In this document: positions 5,798 through 12,952 of the stretch, piece by piece
Layout: each line of letters opens with the position of its first letter
Numbering within the stretch: the stretch's first letter is position 1
Origin: JAIBJP01 sp036506175
GTDB taxonomy: Bacteria; Actinomycetota; Thermoleophilia; Gaiellales; Gaiellaceae
NCBI GenBank assembly: GCA_036506175.1
Contig: DASXSE010000074.1
Coordinates: 1 to 19,467, forward strand
Direction: 5' to 3'
DNA length: 19,467 bases
Made by a program: the position numbers and the translations under genes
Notes under the pieces: model-generated
What the model was told of the DNA's origin: nothing
The model's database searches: none
What the model saw: the letters and a program-made list of their open reading frames with translations, nothing else

Positions 5798-6372
5798 GGG
5801 TCGCCGTAGTTGTGGTAGCCGAGGGTCTCCCAGAAGCCCGGCTCGTCCTCCTCCATGAGCCGCAACCCGCGCACCCACTTGGCGCTCTTCCAGAAGTAGA
5901 GATGCGGGACGAGCATGCGGGCCGGGCCGCCGTGTTCTGCTTCGAGAGGCTCGCCGCCGAACCCGAAGGCGACCCATGCCTTGCCGTCGAGGAGATCTTC
6001 GAGCGGCACGTTCGTGGTGTAGCCACCGTCGCTGAACTGCGTGACGTAGTCGGCCGACGTTTCGACGTCCTCGAAGAGGGTGTCGACGGACACGCCTTCC
6101 CACTCGGTGTCGAGCTTCGACCACTTCGTCACGCAGTGGATGTCCTTCCTGATCGTTTCGCTCGGAAGCGCGCGGAATTCCTCCCAGGTCCACCGCTTGG
6201 GATTGGCGACCGCGCCCGTGATGACGAAATCCCACTGGTCGAGCGGCGTGCGCGGGGTGGGGCCTGCGGAGAGGACGGGGAAATCGTCGACGAGGTACTG
6301 GCCGGGCGGGATCCGGTCGCTTGGACCTTCGCCGCGCCGCCGCCCTCGGAATCCCCGGGAGACGTAGCTCAC
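5767..6372 (-). CDS. Sulfite-oxidase-like molybdopterin-binding protein
   Basis: 201 aa, a compact Oxidored_molyb (sulfite oxidase / YedY-type) domain without heme or dimerization domains. The molybdenum-ligating cysteine is Cys80 in DIHCVTKWS; other family blocks are PLDQWDFVITGAV, WEEFRALP, the GGYTTNVPL segment, and the C-terminal HLYFWKSAKWVRGL. There is no Tat or Sec signal, so it is likely cytoplasmic. Substrate unknown. GTG at 6372 follows a TAGAGT box by 6 nt, suggesting a leaderless operon start; reductase, DUF6510 and rpiA follow with overlapping ends. Confidence 0.93.
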   Translation of the reverse strand: MSYVSRGFRGRRRGEGPSDRIPPGQYLVDDFPVLSAGPTPRTPLDQWDFVITGAVANPKRWTWEEFRALPSETIRKDIHCVTKWSKLDTEWEGVSVDTLFEDVETSADYVTQFSDGGYTTNVPLEDLLDGKAWVAFGFGGEPLEAEHGGPARMLVPHLYFWKSAKWVRGLRLMEEDEPGFWETLGYHNYGDPWREQRYWGD

Positions 6373-6378
6373 GCCCCT

Positions 6379-6384
6379 ACTCTA
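6379..6384 (-). promoter_or_regulatory. -10 box (TAGAGT) for the molybdoprotein operon
   Basis: On the minus strand TAGAGT lies exactly 6 nt before the GTG at 6372, implying a leaderless message. It overlaps by two bases the candidate plus-strand -10 box for the DUF1059 gene, so the two divergent promoters probably compete. No -35 is evident. Confidence 0.45.
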
Positions 6385-6388
6385 CGAT
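6383..6388 (+). promoter_or_regulatory. Possible -10 box (TACGAT) for the DUF1059-DsrE pair
   Basis: TACGAT lies 23 nt before the ATG at 6412. The leader would include the strong GAGGAGG ribosome binding site just upstream. It overlaps the oppositely directed TAGAGT box. Confidence 0.3.
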
Positions 6389-6411
6389 TCCGGCCGAGGA
6401 GAGGAGGCACG

Positions 6412-6570
6412 ATGGCGAAGGTCGTGAACTGCGAGTGCGGTTACACCGCGCGCGGAGAAACCGACGACGAGCTCGTCGCCAGCGTCGAGGCGCACGTCCA
6501 ACGAGATCACCCGGAGATGGCTGGGCAGATGACGCGCGAGGACATCATGGCGATGGCCGAGGAGGGCTAA
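6412..6570 (+). CDS. DUF1059 small protein
   Basis: 52 aa. The start MAKVVNCECGYTARG, with Cys7 and Cys9, and the middle ELVASVEAHVQRDHPE are typical of DUF1059 proteins, which are small and of unknown function. GAGGAGG lies about six bases before the ATG, among the strongest ribosome binding sites here. A long in-frame opening extends upstream to 5764 but is the antisense shadow of the molybdoprotein gene. It is immediately followed by the DsrE-family gene: stop TAA and the next start codon are adjacent. Confidence 0.85.
   Translation: MAKVVNCECGYTARGETDDELVASVEAHVQRDHPEMAGQMTREDIMAMAEEG
6560..6566 (+). promoter_or_regulatory. Shine-Dalgarno that decides a CTG start
   Basis: GAGGAGG lies inside the last codons of the DUF1059 gene, four bases before the CTG at 6571. 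This near-perfect complement to the 16S rRNA tail at workable spacing supports initiation at CTG. Confidence 0.6.
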
Positions 6571-6921
6571 CTGGCCAAGATCCTCGTCCACATCGCCACT
6601 GGGCCCGAGAATCCGACGCGAGCCGCGCTCGGCCTGCTGATTGCGCGCACGGCGGCTGAGGAAGGGCACGAGGTGCAGGTCTTTCTCGCGGGAGACGCCG
6701 TTCAGCTCATCCGCGGGGAGACAGCCTCCGCGGCGACGGGCATCGGCACGGGGTCGGTGGCTGAGCACTTCGGCGCGTTGAAGAGCGCCGCCGTGCCGGT
6801 GTTTCTGTCGGGCATGTCGAGCAAGGCCCGCGGGATCGAAGCCGGGGAAGGCTACGAACTGGCGCCGCCGCAGAAGCTCCTCGAGCTGGCCACGTGGAGC
6901 GACACCGCTCTCGTCTACTAG
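6571..6921 (+). CDS. DsrE-family protein, CTG start
   Basis: 116 aa if started at CTG 6571. The N-terminus reads (M)AKILVHIATGPENPTRAA, the usual first strand and loop of DsrE/DsrF-like proteins, followed by EGHEVQVFLAGDAV and the C-terminal ATWSDTALVY. DsrE-like folds act in sulfur relay or as small-molecule-binding proteins; the exact role here is unknown, and no conserved DsrE-type active cysteine is visible. The next canonical start (GTG 6673) would remove the first 34 residues, including the first strand and helix. The frame is closed by the TAA directly before CTG, and a GAGGAGG lies four bases upstream, so CTG is the best start. Translationally coupled to DUF1059. Confidence 0.85.
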   Translation: MAKILVHIATGPENPTRAALGLLIARTAAEEGHEVQVFLAGDAVQLIRGETASAATGIGTGSVAEHFGALKSAAVPVFLSGMSSKARGIEAGEGYELAPPQKLLELATWSDTALVY

Positions 6922-6957
6922 CGCCCTCGTCCGCTCTCATCGGCAGACTTCGGCCGC

Positions 6958-9105
6958 GTGCATTTGCGCTCGATTCGCCTGCGCGGCTTCAAGTCGTTCC
7001 CTGACCCGGTCGAGGTTCGCCTCGAGCCGGGTGTAGCGGTCGTCGTCGGCCCGAACGGGTCTGGCAAGTCCAACATCGCGGACGGGATCGTCTGGGCGGC
7101 GGGCAGCCTCAGCCCGTCGGAATTGCGCGCCGAGAAGCCTGACGACGTCCTCTTTGCCGGCAACAGCGGCCGCTCGCCGGCCGAGTTCTGTGAGGTCGAG
7201 CTCCTGTTCGACAACGAGGACGGGGAGGGCCCGCTCGACTTTTCCGAGCTTTCGATCGCCCGCCGGCTGCATCGCGGCGGCGAGGGCGAGTACCTCGTGA
7301 ACCGGGCGCGCGTTCGTCGCACCGACCTGGTCGAGATGCTCGCGGACATCGGCCTCGGAGCTGAGCTCCATTCCGTCATCGGCCAGGGCCGCGTGGAACA
7401 GATACTCGCGTCGAAGCCGGCTGAGCGCCGTGCCCTCGTCGAGGAGGCAGCCGGGCTCGGAGCTTTCAAGCAGCGCAGACATCGAGCCGAGCTCAAGCTC
7501 GCACGGGTCGAGATCCAGGTGGACCGGGCTCGGGATCTGGAGGACGAGGTACGCAAGCGCTTGCGCCCGCTCGCGCTGCAGGCGAGCGCGGCTGAGCGCG
7601 CGCAGAAGCTCGTTGGGGAGATCGACGCCCGTCTCGCCCGCATCGCGGCCGCCGAGCTCGAGCGGATCGAGCGGCGCCTGGCTGAGGTCGCCGAGCGCAG
7701 GAGCGCCGCCGAGCTCGAGCGGAAGGCGCGCGACGAGAAGCTCTCAGGGGTGCTCGAGGAACGGCGGCGGGCTGAGGATGAGCTCGCAGAGGCGGCTGGC
7801 CGGCACGAGCAGGCCACGGCCGCTCTTTACCGCCTTCGCAGCGCCATCGAGCGCGTCGAGCTTCGCCGCGAACGCGCGGAGGAGACGGCTCGATCTCTAC
7901 GGGCGGATGCCGCTGCGCCACCGCTTCCAGTGGTCAGCGACGCCTCCTACGAGGGTGCGTTGGCCGCCGCGCGGGGCTGGCGGGCGGTTCCCGCCGACTT
8001 CTCTCGGGCGCTCAACCGGCTCCGGGATGCTCATGCGGAGGGAAAGGACGCCGTTCTCGTCCATTCGGGCGGGAATGTCTGGTTCGCAACGGGCTCGGTC
8101 GGAAAGGCCGAAGAGCCAAGGCGGCCTGATTTCGACCGGCTGGCGGAGGCGGCGGACCAGATCGCCGCGGCGCTGGCAGCAGGGGCTCGAGATGCGGCGC
8201 GATTCGAGGCACCGTTGCGGGCGCGCGTCGATGCAGGCGGAAGCCGCTCCGGCCAGCTGGGCGAGGAGCTGCGCGCGCTCGGTGCGCGGGAGTCCGAGCT
8301 ACGTCGAGCGGCGAGCGAGGCTGCGGAAGGCGTCGCCGCCGTGAGCATCGAGGCCGCCCGCCTCGAGCAGGAACGCGACGAGGCGCTCGCTCGCCTCCCC
8401 GAAGGTGGGGCCGCCGAGCCGCTCGTGGACGAGGAGGTCGAGCAGCTCCGAGCGGAGATCGCCCGCCTCGAGCGCCGGCGCGAGACGCTCGGCCAGGTGA
8501 ATCCGCTCGCGGCGGAGGAGCACGCACGCGAGAAGGCGCGGCTGGAAGACCTGACCCGTCAGCGCGAAGATCTGGAGCAGTCGCTGACGGAGCTCGCGAA
8601 GCTGCGGGACGAGCTGGCGGAAACCGTGGAGCGGCGGTTCGAGGAGACCTACGCCGGCGTCGAGCGCCACTTCGCCGAGGTGGCGGGCACGCTCTTCCCA
8701 GGCGGCAACGGGCGGCTGATCCGCGAAGACGACGGGGAGGAGCCGGGCGTCGAGATCGAGCTCCAGCCGGCCGGCAAGCGCATCACGCGACTCTCGCTCC
8801 TCTCGGGGGGCGAGAAGGCGCTGGGCGCGATCTCGTTTCTCTTTGCGCTTTTCCTCGCCCGGCCGTGCCCGTTCTACCTGCTCGACGAGGTGGAGGCTGC
8901 CCTCGACGACACCAACATCGGCCGGTTTGTCGACCTACTGCGCCAGTTCTCGGACCGGGCGCAGTTCATCGTCGTCACGCATCAGAAGAGGACGATGGAG
9001 GCCGCGGATATCCTCTATGGCGTGACCATGGGGGCCGACGGGGTCTCGGAGATCGTCTCGAAGCGGCTCGCCTCGGTTGAGCCGCTGCAAGCGCTCTCGG
9101 CGTGA
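6958..9105 (+). CDS. smc: Chromosome segregation protein SMC, compact form
   Basis: 715 aa, against about 1150-1200 for bacterial SMC. The N-terminal head is complete: HLRSIRLRGFKSFPDPVEV, Walker A GPNGSGKSN (31-39), and the Q-loop segment VIGQGRVEQIL. The usual WVLGEQSA block reads WAAGSLSPSE. The C-terminal head is also complete: LGQVNPLAAEEH (511-522), ABC signature LSGGEK (615-620), Walker B FYLLDEVEAALDD (639-651) and VVTHQKRTM. The coiled-coil arms are short, about 145 residues (172-316) and 120 residues (390-510), and between them is a small globular segment (about 320-388) where a hinge of about 170 residues would be expected. GTG 6958 gives the family N-terminus. The stop overlaps the ftsY start (GTGA). 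SMC ATPases organise and separate chromosomes, usually with ScpA and ScpB, not seen here. Confidence 0.93.
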   Translation: MHLRSIRLRGFKSFPDPVEVRLEPGVAVVVGPNGSGKSNIADGIVWAAGSLSPSELRAEKPDDVLFAGNSGRSPAEFCEVELLFDNEDGEGPLDFSELSIARRLHRGGEGEYLVNRARVRRTDLVEMLADIGLGAELHSVIGQGRVEQILASKPAERRALVEEAAGLGAFKQRRHRAELKLARVEIQVDRARDLEDEVRKRLRPLALQASAAERAQKLVGEIDARLARIAAAELERIERRLAEVAERRSAAELERKARDEKLSGVLEERRRAEDELAEAAGRHEQATAALYRLRSAIERVELRRERAEETARSLRADAAAPPLPVVSDASYEGALAAARGWRAVPADFSRALNRLRDAHAEGKDAVLVHSGGNVWFATGSVGKAEEPRRPDFDRLAEAADQIAAALAAGARDAARFEAPLRARVDAGGSRSGQLGEELRALGARESELRRAASEAAEGVAAVSIEAARLEQERDEALARLPEGGAAEPLVDEEVEQLRAEIARLERRRETLGQVNPLAAEEHAREKARLEDLTRQREDLEQSLTELAKLRDELAETVERRFEETYAGVERHFAEVAGTLFPGGNGRLIREDDGEEPGVEIELQPAGKRITRLSLLSGGEKALGAISFLFALFLARPCPFYLLDEVEAALDDTNIGRFVDLLRQFSDRAQFIVVTHQKRTMEAADILYGVTMGADGVSEIVSKRLASVEPLQALSA

Positions 9106-10055
9106 GCCGAAGCTGGGCCGAATTTTTGGGCGACGACGTCGAGCCCGCCGAGGAGGTCGAGGAGCGGAAGGGCTGGCTCGGCCGCCTGCGCGAGTCGCTG
9201 GCCGGAAGCCGCCGCGCGCTCACTCACGACCTGCTGTTCAACCCCGCGGACGAGGCTTCATGGGAACGGGTCGAGGAGGCGCTCATCCAGGCCGACGTCG
9301 GCGTTCCTGCAACGGTCGAGATCGTCATGCGGCTCGAGCAGCGCGAGCCCGGAAGCGAAGCGGAGCTCCTCGAAGGGCTCGAGGCCGTAATCGAGGAGCT
9401 CATCGCACCTGAGGAGGACGGTCGGCTCGCGATTGCGGATGAACCGAGCGTCGTCCTCGTCGTCGGCGTCAACGGAACGGGGAAGACGACCACGATCGGC
9501 AAGCTGGCCCACCGCCTGCAGGAGCATGGGCATTCGGTGATCGTGGCCGCCGCGGACACCTTCCGCGCCGCCGCCGACGAGCAGCTCGAGATCTGGGCCA
9601 AGCGGGCCGGCGCAGACTTCGTGGGAGCGGCGCGTGGCGCCGACCCGGCGGCGGTCGCCTACGACGCGATCGAAGCCGCTCAGGCTCGGGGTCGCGACAT
9701 CGTCATCGTCGACACGGCCGGCCGCCTGCATACGCAGACGAATCTGATGGACGAGCTGGCGAAGATTCGCCGGGTGATCGCAACTCGGCTCGATGGCGCT
9801 CCCCACGAGACTCTGCTCGTCGTCGACGCGACGACGGGGCAGAACGGCCTGCAGCAGGCGCGTCTTTTCAACGAGGCCGTCGAGGTCTCCGGCGTCGCGC
9901 TCACGAAGCTCGACGGGAGCGCGAAAGGCGGCATCGCCGTTGCGATCGCCCATGAGCTCGGACTGCCCGTGAAGCTTGTCGGGGTGGGCGAGACGCTCGA
10001 GGACCTGCAGCCGTTCGACGCCGGCGAGTTTGCGCGGGCTCTCGTAACAGACTGA
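9102..10055 (+). CDS. ftsY: Signal recognition particle receptor FtsY
   Basis: 317 aa. The SRP receptor GTPase docks Ffh-ribosome complexes at the membrane. There is a short acidic N-terminal region (A-domain reduced to about 25 residues), an N-domain helical bundle, then the G-domain: GVNGTGKTT (122-130), DTFRAAA (152-158), DTAGR (204-208), TKLDGSAKGG (268-277) and the ending GVGETLEDLQPFDAGEFARAL. GTG 9102 overlaps the smc TGA. smc-ftsY adjacency is typical for actinobacteria and firmicutes. Its TGA overlaps the ATG of the next gene by one base, so all three are probably co-transcribed. Confidence 0.97.
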   Translation: MSRSWAEFLGDDVEPAEEVEERKGWLGRLRESLAGSRRALTHDLLFNPADEASWERVEEALIQADVGVPATVEIVMRLEQREPGSEAELLEGLEAVIEELIAPEEDGRLAIADEPSVVLVVGVNGTGKTTTIGKLAHRLQEHGHSVIVAAADTFRAAADEQLEIWAKRAGADFVGAARGADPAAVAYDAIEAAQARGRDIVIVDTAGRLHTQTNLMDELAKIRRVIATRLDGAPHETLLVVDATTGQNGLQQARLFNEAVEVSGVALTKLDGSAKGGIAVAIAHELGLPVKLVGVGETLEDLQPFDAGEFARALVTD

Positions 10056-11023
10056 TGACTTCCGTCCGGGTCGGCCTGATCGGCTACGGGCTCGGCGGTG
10101 CGGTCTTCCACGCGCCGTACATCGCGGCGACGCCCGGACTAAGCCTCACCGCCATCGTGACGGGCAATCCAGAGCGACGGGCACAGGCCGAACGGGAACA
10201 TCCTGCTGCGGCCGTTCTCGGTTCCACCAGCGAGCTCTGGGCGCGCGCAGCCGATCTCGAGCTCATCGTCGTCGCGACGTCGAACAGGACCCACGTGCCG
10301 CTCGCGCTCGCGGCTATGGAAGCGGGTCTCGCCGTGGTCGTGGACAAGCCCCTCGCGCCGACCGCCGCCGAGGCGAGAACGCTCGTCGAGGCCGCGCTCG
10401 AGCGGGGGACGTTGCTCACGGTGTTCCACAACCGGCGCTGGGACGGCGACTTCCTGACGGTCCGCGAGCTCGTCGAGAGCGGACAACTCGGAACCGTCTC
10501 CCGCTTCGAGTCGCGCTACGAGCGGTGGCGGCCGGAGGTCGCAGCCGGGTGGCGCAACGACCCCGATCCGGCCGAGGGCGGCGGCATCCTCATCGACCTC
10601 GGAAGCCACGTCGTCGACCAGGCGCTCCAATTGTTCGGCCGGCCGCAGGAGGTCTATGGAGAAGTGCGATGCGTCCGCCCCGGCGCGCAGACGGACGATG
10701 ACGCCTTCGTCGCGCTCGTGCACGAGTCCGGCACGGTCTCGCACCTCTGGATGAGCGCCGTCGCCGCTCAGCCTGGTCCGCGCTTTCGCGTCCTCGGCGA
10801 CCGAGCTGCGTACGTCTACGGTGCGCCCGCGGAGTTCGAGGAGGCACCCGGGTTCCTCGGAGCCGGGGACGACATCCGCACGATCCCGACGCCTCCCAAC
10901 ACGTGGGTGCGTTTTTACGAGGACGTCGCGGCCAGCCTTCAGGAGGGCGCGCCGCCGCCCGTCGACCCCGCCGATGCTGTCGCGACACTAGAGGTGCTGG
11001 AAGCCGCGCGAGGCTTGGAATAG
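10055..11023 (+). CDS. Gfo/Idh/MocA family oxidoreductase
   Basis: 322 aa. An N-terminal Rossmann fold with VGLIGYGLGGAVFHAPY, the DKP motif (97-99, Lys98; EKP in many relatives), and the C-terminal domain with GGGILIDLGSHVVD (Asp181, His185) match the NAD(P)-dependent dehydrogenase family acting on sugars, inositols or related polyols. The 'FHAPYI' variant of the dinucleotide loop is typical of the YdgJ/YvaA-like scyllo-inositol dehydrogenase branch, but the substrate cannot be named. The ATG overlaps the ftsY stop (TGATG), so it is translationally coupled to ftsY, an unexpected neighbour. Confidence 0.92.
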   Translation: MTSVRVGLIGYGLGGAVFHAPYIAATPGLSLTAIVTGNPERRAQAEREHPAAAVLGSTSELWARAADLELIVVATSNRTHVPLALAAMEAGLAVVVDKPLAPTAAEARTLVEAALERGTLLTVFHNRRWDGDFLTVRELVESGQLGTVSRFESRYERWRPEVAAGWRNDPDPAEGGGILIDLGSHVVDQALQLFGRPQEVYGEVRCVRPGAQTDDDAFVALVHESGTVSHLWMSAVAAQPGPRFRVLGDRAAYVYGAPAEFEEAPGFLGAGDDIRTIPTPPNTWVRFYEDVAASLQEGAPPPVDPADAVATLEVLEAARGLE

Positions 11024-11026
11024 GGT
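11021..11026 (+). promoter_or_regulatory. -10 box (TAGGGT) for the ABM-like gene
   Basis: TAGGGT ends 6 nt before the ATG at 11033, the leaderless arrangement seen elsewhere in this window. Its first three bases are the TAG stop of the preceding oxidoreductase gene. No -35 is seen. Confidence 0.35.
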
Positions 11027-11032
11027 CTTCGC

Positions 11033-11353
11033 ATGTACGCGCGGCTGGTTCGTTACGAGCCCGTGCCCGAAGAGGAATGGCAGATCGGCGCCGGCTGGTT
11101 CCAGCATGACTATCTGCCCGTGGCCCGAGATACGCACGGCTTCGAGGGTGCTTTCCTTGTGCGCGACCCGGACCGCGCGGTGACGATGAGCCTGACGTTG
11201 TGGAGCGATCTAGAGGCGGCTCAGGCCAGCGGGGAGGCCCTGCAAGTCCACCTCGACAAGTGGGCGGAGATGACCGGACGCGTGCCGACGATCGAGACCT
11301 TCGAGGTCATTCACTCGGAGATCCCGGCCGGCTCGAGCCGCGAAGGCAGCTAG
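11033..11353 (+). CDS. Small ABM-like / dimeric alpha-beta barrel protein
   Basis: 106 aa. The pattern YARLVRYEP ... WFQHDYLPVARDTHGFEGAFLVRDPDRA ... SLTLWSDLEAAQAS resembles single-domain dimeric alpha/beta-barrel proteins related to antibiotic-biosynthesis monooxygenases, with the typical 'GF.G..l..d......l.LW' flow. Function and substrate are unknown. It starts 9 nt after the oxidoreductase stop and ends sharing bases of a CTAG with the convergent dodecin gene. Confidence 0.7.
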   Translation: MYARLVRYEPVPEEEWQIGAGWFQHDYLPVARDTHGFEGAFLVRDPDRAVTMSLTLWSDLEAAQASGEALQVHLDKWAEMTGRVPTIETFEVIHSEIPAGSSREGS

Positions 11354-11556
11354 CGCTCTACGCCGAAGGCGATATCGACCGTCGTGCGGAACAGCGTGAT
11401 CTGCTCGTTCTCCACGACCGCGCTCATCTCGACGACGTGGGCGCCGTGGATGTCGCGCACCGTCTTGGCGGCCTCCGCAACGGCCACCTTCGTCGCCTCC
11501 GCGAAGCTCGTGGGAGACTGCCCGATGATGCGGATCACCTTTGCGATCTCTGCCAT
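11350..11556 (-). CDS. Dodecin family flavin-binding protein
   Basis: 68 aa, exact dodecin size. The sequence VIRIIGQSPTSFAEATKVAVAEAAKTVRDI, followed by GAHVVEMSAVVENEQI and TLFRTTVDIAF, matches the beta-alpha-beta-beta dodecin fold. Dodecins form hollow dodecamers that store or buffer flavins (riboflavin/FMN) in the cytoplasm. The position where flavin-stacking Trp is found in archaeal and some bacterial dodecins is not Trp here (HGAHV), so binding mode is uncertain. AGGAGG (11562-11567) lies six bases before the ATG. Divergent from ffh. Confidence 0.9.
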   Translation of the reverse strand: MAEIAKVIRIIGQSPTSFAEATKVAVAEAAKTVRDIHGAHVVEMSAVVENEQITLFRTTVDIAFGVER

Positions 11557-11587
11557 TTCTGCCTCCTAGGTGAGGAAAAGCCCTAGC

Positions 11588-11593
11588 TACACT
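11588..11593 (+). promoter_or_regulatory. -10 box (TACACT) for ffh
   Basis: TACACT ends 13 nt before the ffh ATG at 11607. The start site would be near 11600, giving a leader of about six bases with no Shine-Dalgarno. The 50-nt gap to dodecin must also hold the opposing promoter. Confidence 0.4.
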
Positions 11594-11606
11594 TTCCGGC
11601 CGGCCT

Positions 11607-12938
11607 ATGTTTGACACCCTTTCCGACAAGCTGCAAGCCACCCTCGGCGACCTGCGCGGTCATGGGAAGCTGTCCGAGGAGGCAATGTCGAAGGCCATGC
11701 GCGAGATCCGCCTCGCGCTCCTCGAGGCCGACGTCAACTTCCAGGTGGTCAAGGACTTCGTCGCCCGCGTGCGCGAGCGGGCTAGCGGGGCCGAGGTGAC
11801 GAAGAGCCTCACGCCGGGTCAGGAGGTCGTGAGGATCGTGCACGACGAGCTGACCTCGATCATGGGCCAAGGAGGCTCGAAGCTTGCGTTCGCCGGGCGA
11901 CCCCCGACGATCGTCCTCCTCGCCGGGTTGCAGGGATCGGGGAAGACGACGGCCGCGGCCAAGCTCGCGTTGCTGCTGCGCCGCGAGGGGAAGTCACCCT
12001 TCCTCGTCGCTGCCGATCTCCAGCGCCCGGCCGCGATCGACCAGCTGGAGCAGCTGGCCAGGCAGATCCAGATTCCAGCACACACGGACAAAGGCGCGAA
12101 GGATCCTGTCGCGGTCACGAAAGAAGGGATCGAGCAGGCGCGGGCCCAGGGGCGCGATGTCGTCATCCTCGACACGGCCGGCCGCCTGCACGTCGACGAG
12201 GAGATGATGGATCAGCTCGCACGCGTGAAGAGCGCGGCGAAGCCGCACAACGTGCTGCTGGTGCTCGATTCGATGACCGGCCAGGACGCGGTCAACGTGG
12301 CGCAGGCGTTCGCGGAGCGAATCGACTTCGACGGAATCGTCCTGACGAAGCTCGACGGAGACGCGCGCGGCGGCGCCGCGCTCTCCGTGAAAGCGGTAAC
12401 CGGCAAGCCCGTGAAGCTCGCATCCACGGGCGAGAAGCTCGACCAGCTCGAGTACTTCCATCCGGATCGCATGGCCTCGCGGATCCTGGGGATGGGGGAC
12501 GTTCTCACGCTCATCGAGCGCGCGGAGGCCGCGGCGGAGAAGGACGAGCAGGAGGAGCTGGAGAAGCGCCTCCGCCAGGGTCGCTTCACGTTCGACGACT
12601 TCCTGCTGGCCTACAAGATGATGCGGAAAATGGGCCCGATGAGGAACGTCATCTCGATGATCCCAGGCCTCGGGAAGCAGCTTCAAGGCGTGAACGTGGA
12701 CGAAAAGGAGCTCGGGCGGGTGGAGGCGATCGTGCTCTCGATGACAGCTCAAGAGCGAGCCCAGCCGGAGATCATCAAGGGCTCACGGCGAGCGCGCATC
12801 GCCGCCGGCAGCGGCACCACCGTCCAACAGGTGAATCAGCTGCTCACCGCACGCAAGCAGATGGAGAAGATGATGAAGCAGTTCGGTCGCGGCAAGATGC
12901 CGAATCTGCAGTCGATCGTGGCGCAGCAGCGCCGCTGA
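11607..12938 (+). CDS. ffh: Signal recognition particle protein Ffh
   Basis: 443 aa. GTPase that binds signal peptides and 4.5S RNA and pairs with FtsY for membrane targeting. N-domain with ALLEADVNFQVVKDF, G-domain with GLQGSGKTT (107-115), DTAGR (189-193), TKLDGDARGG and STGEKLDQLEYFHPDRMASRILGMGD, then the methionine-rich M-domain (about 320-443) with RFTFDDFLLAYKMMRKMG, IPGLGKQL, RRARIAAGSGTTVQQVNQLL and a terminal KQMEKMMKQFG. ATG 11607 gives the standard start. In many actinobacteria it follows ftsY closely; here three genes lie between. rpsP follows by 14 nt. Confidence 0.97.
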   Translation: MFDTLSDKLQATLGDLRGHGKLSEEAMSKAMREIRLALLEADVNFQVVKDFVARVRERASGAEVTKSLTPGQEVVRIVHDELTSIMGQGGSKLAFAGRPPTIVLLAGLQGSGKTTAAAKLALLLRREGKSPFLVAADLQRPAAIDQLEQLARQIQIPAHTDKGAKDPVAVTKEGIEQARAQGRDVVILDTAGRLHVDEEMMDQLARVKSAAKPHNVLLVLDSMTGQDAVNVAQAFAERIDFDGIVLTKLDGDARGGAALSVKAVTGKPVKLASTGEKLDQLEYFHPDRMASRILGMGDVLTLIERAEAAAEKDEQEELEKRLRQGRFTFDDFLLAYKMMRKMGPMRNVISMIPGLGKQLQGVNVDEKELGRVEAIVLSMTAQERAQPEIIKGSRRARIAAGSGTTVQQVNQLLTARKQMEKMMKQFGRGKMPNLQSIVAQQRR

Positions 12939-12952
12939 AGCGAAAGGAACGA

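Noticed and set aside
5798..6235. N-terminal extension of the ferredoxin reductase frame
   Set aside because: It is the out-of-frame shadow of the molybdoprotein gene and resembles no protein.
6673..6921. Short DsrE-family start at GTG 6673
   Set aside because: It removes the first strand and helix of the domain; the CTG with a strong ribosome binding site fits better.
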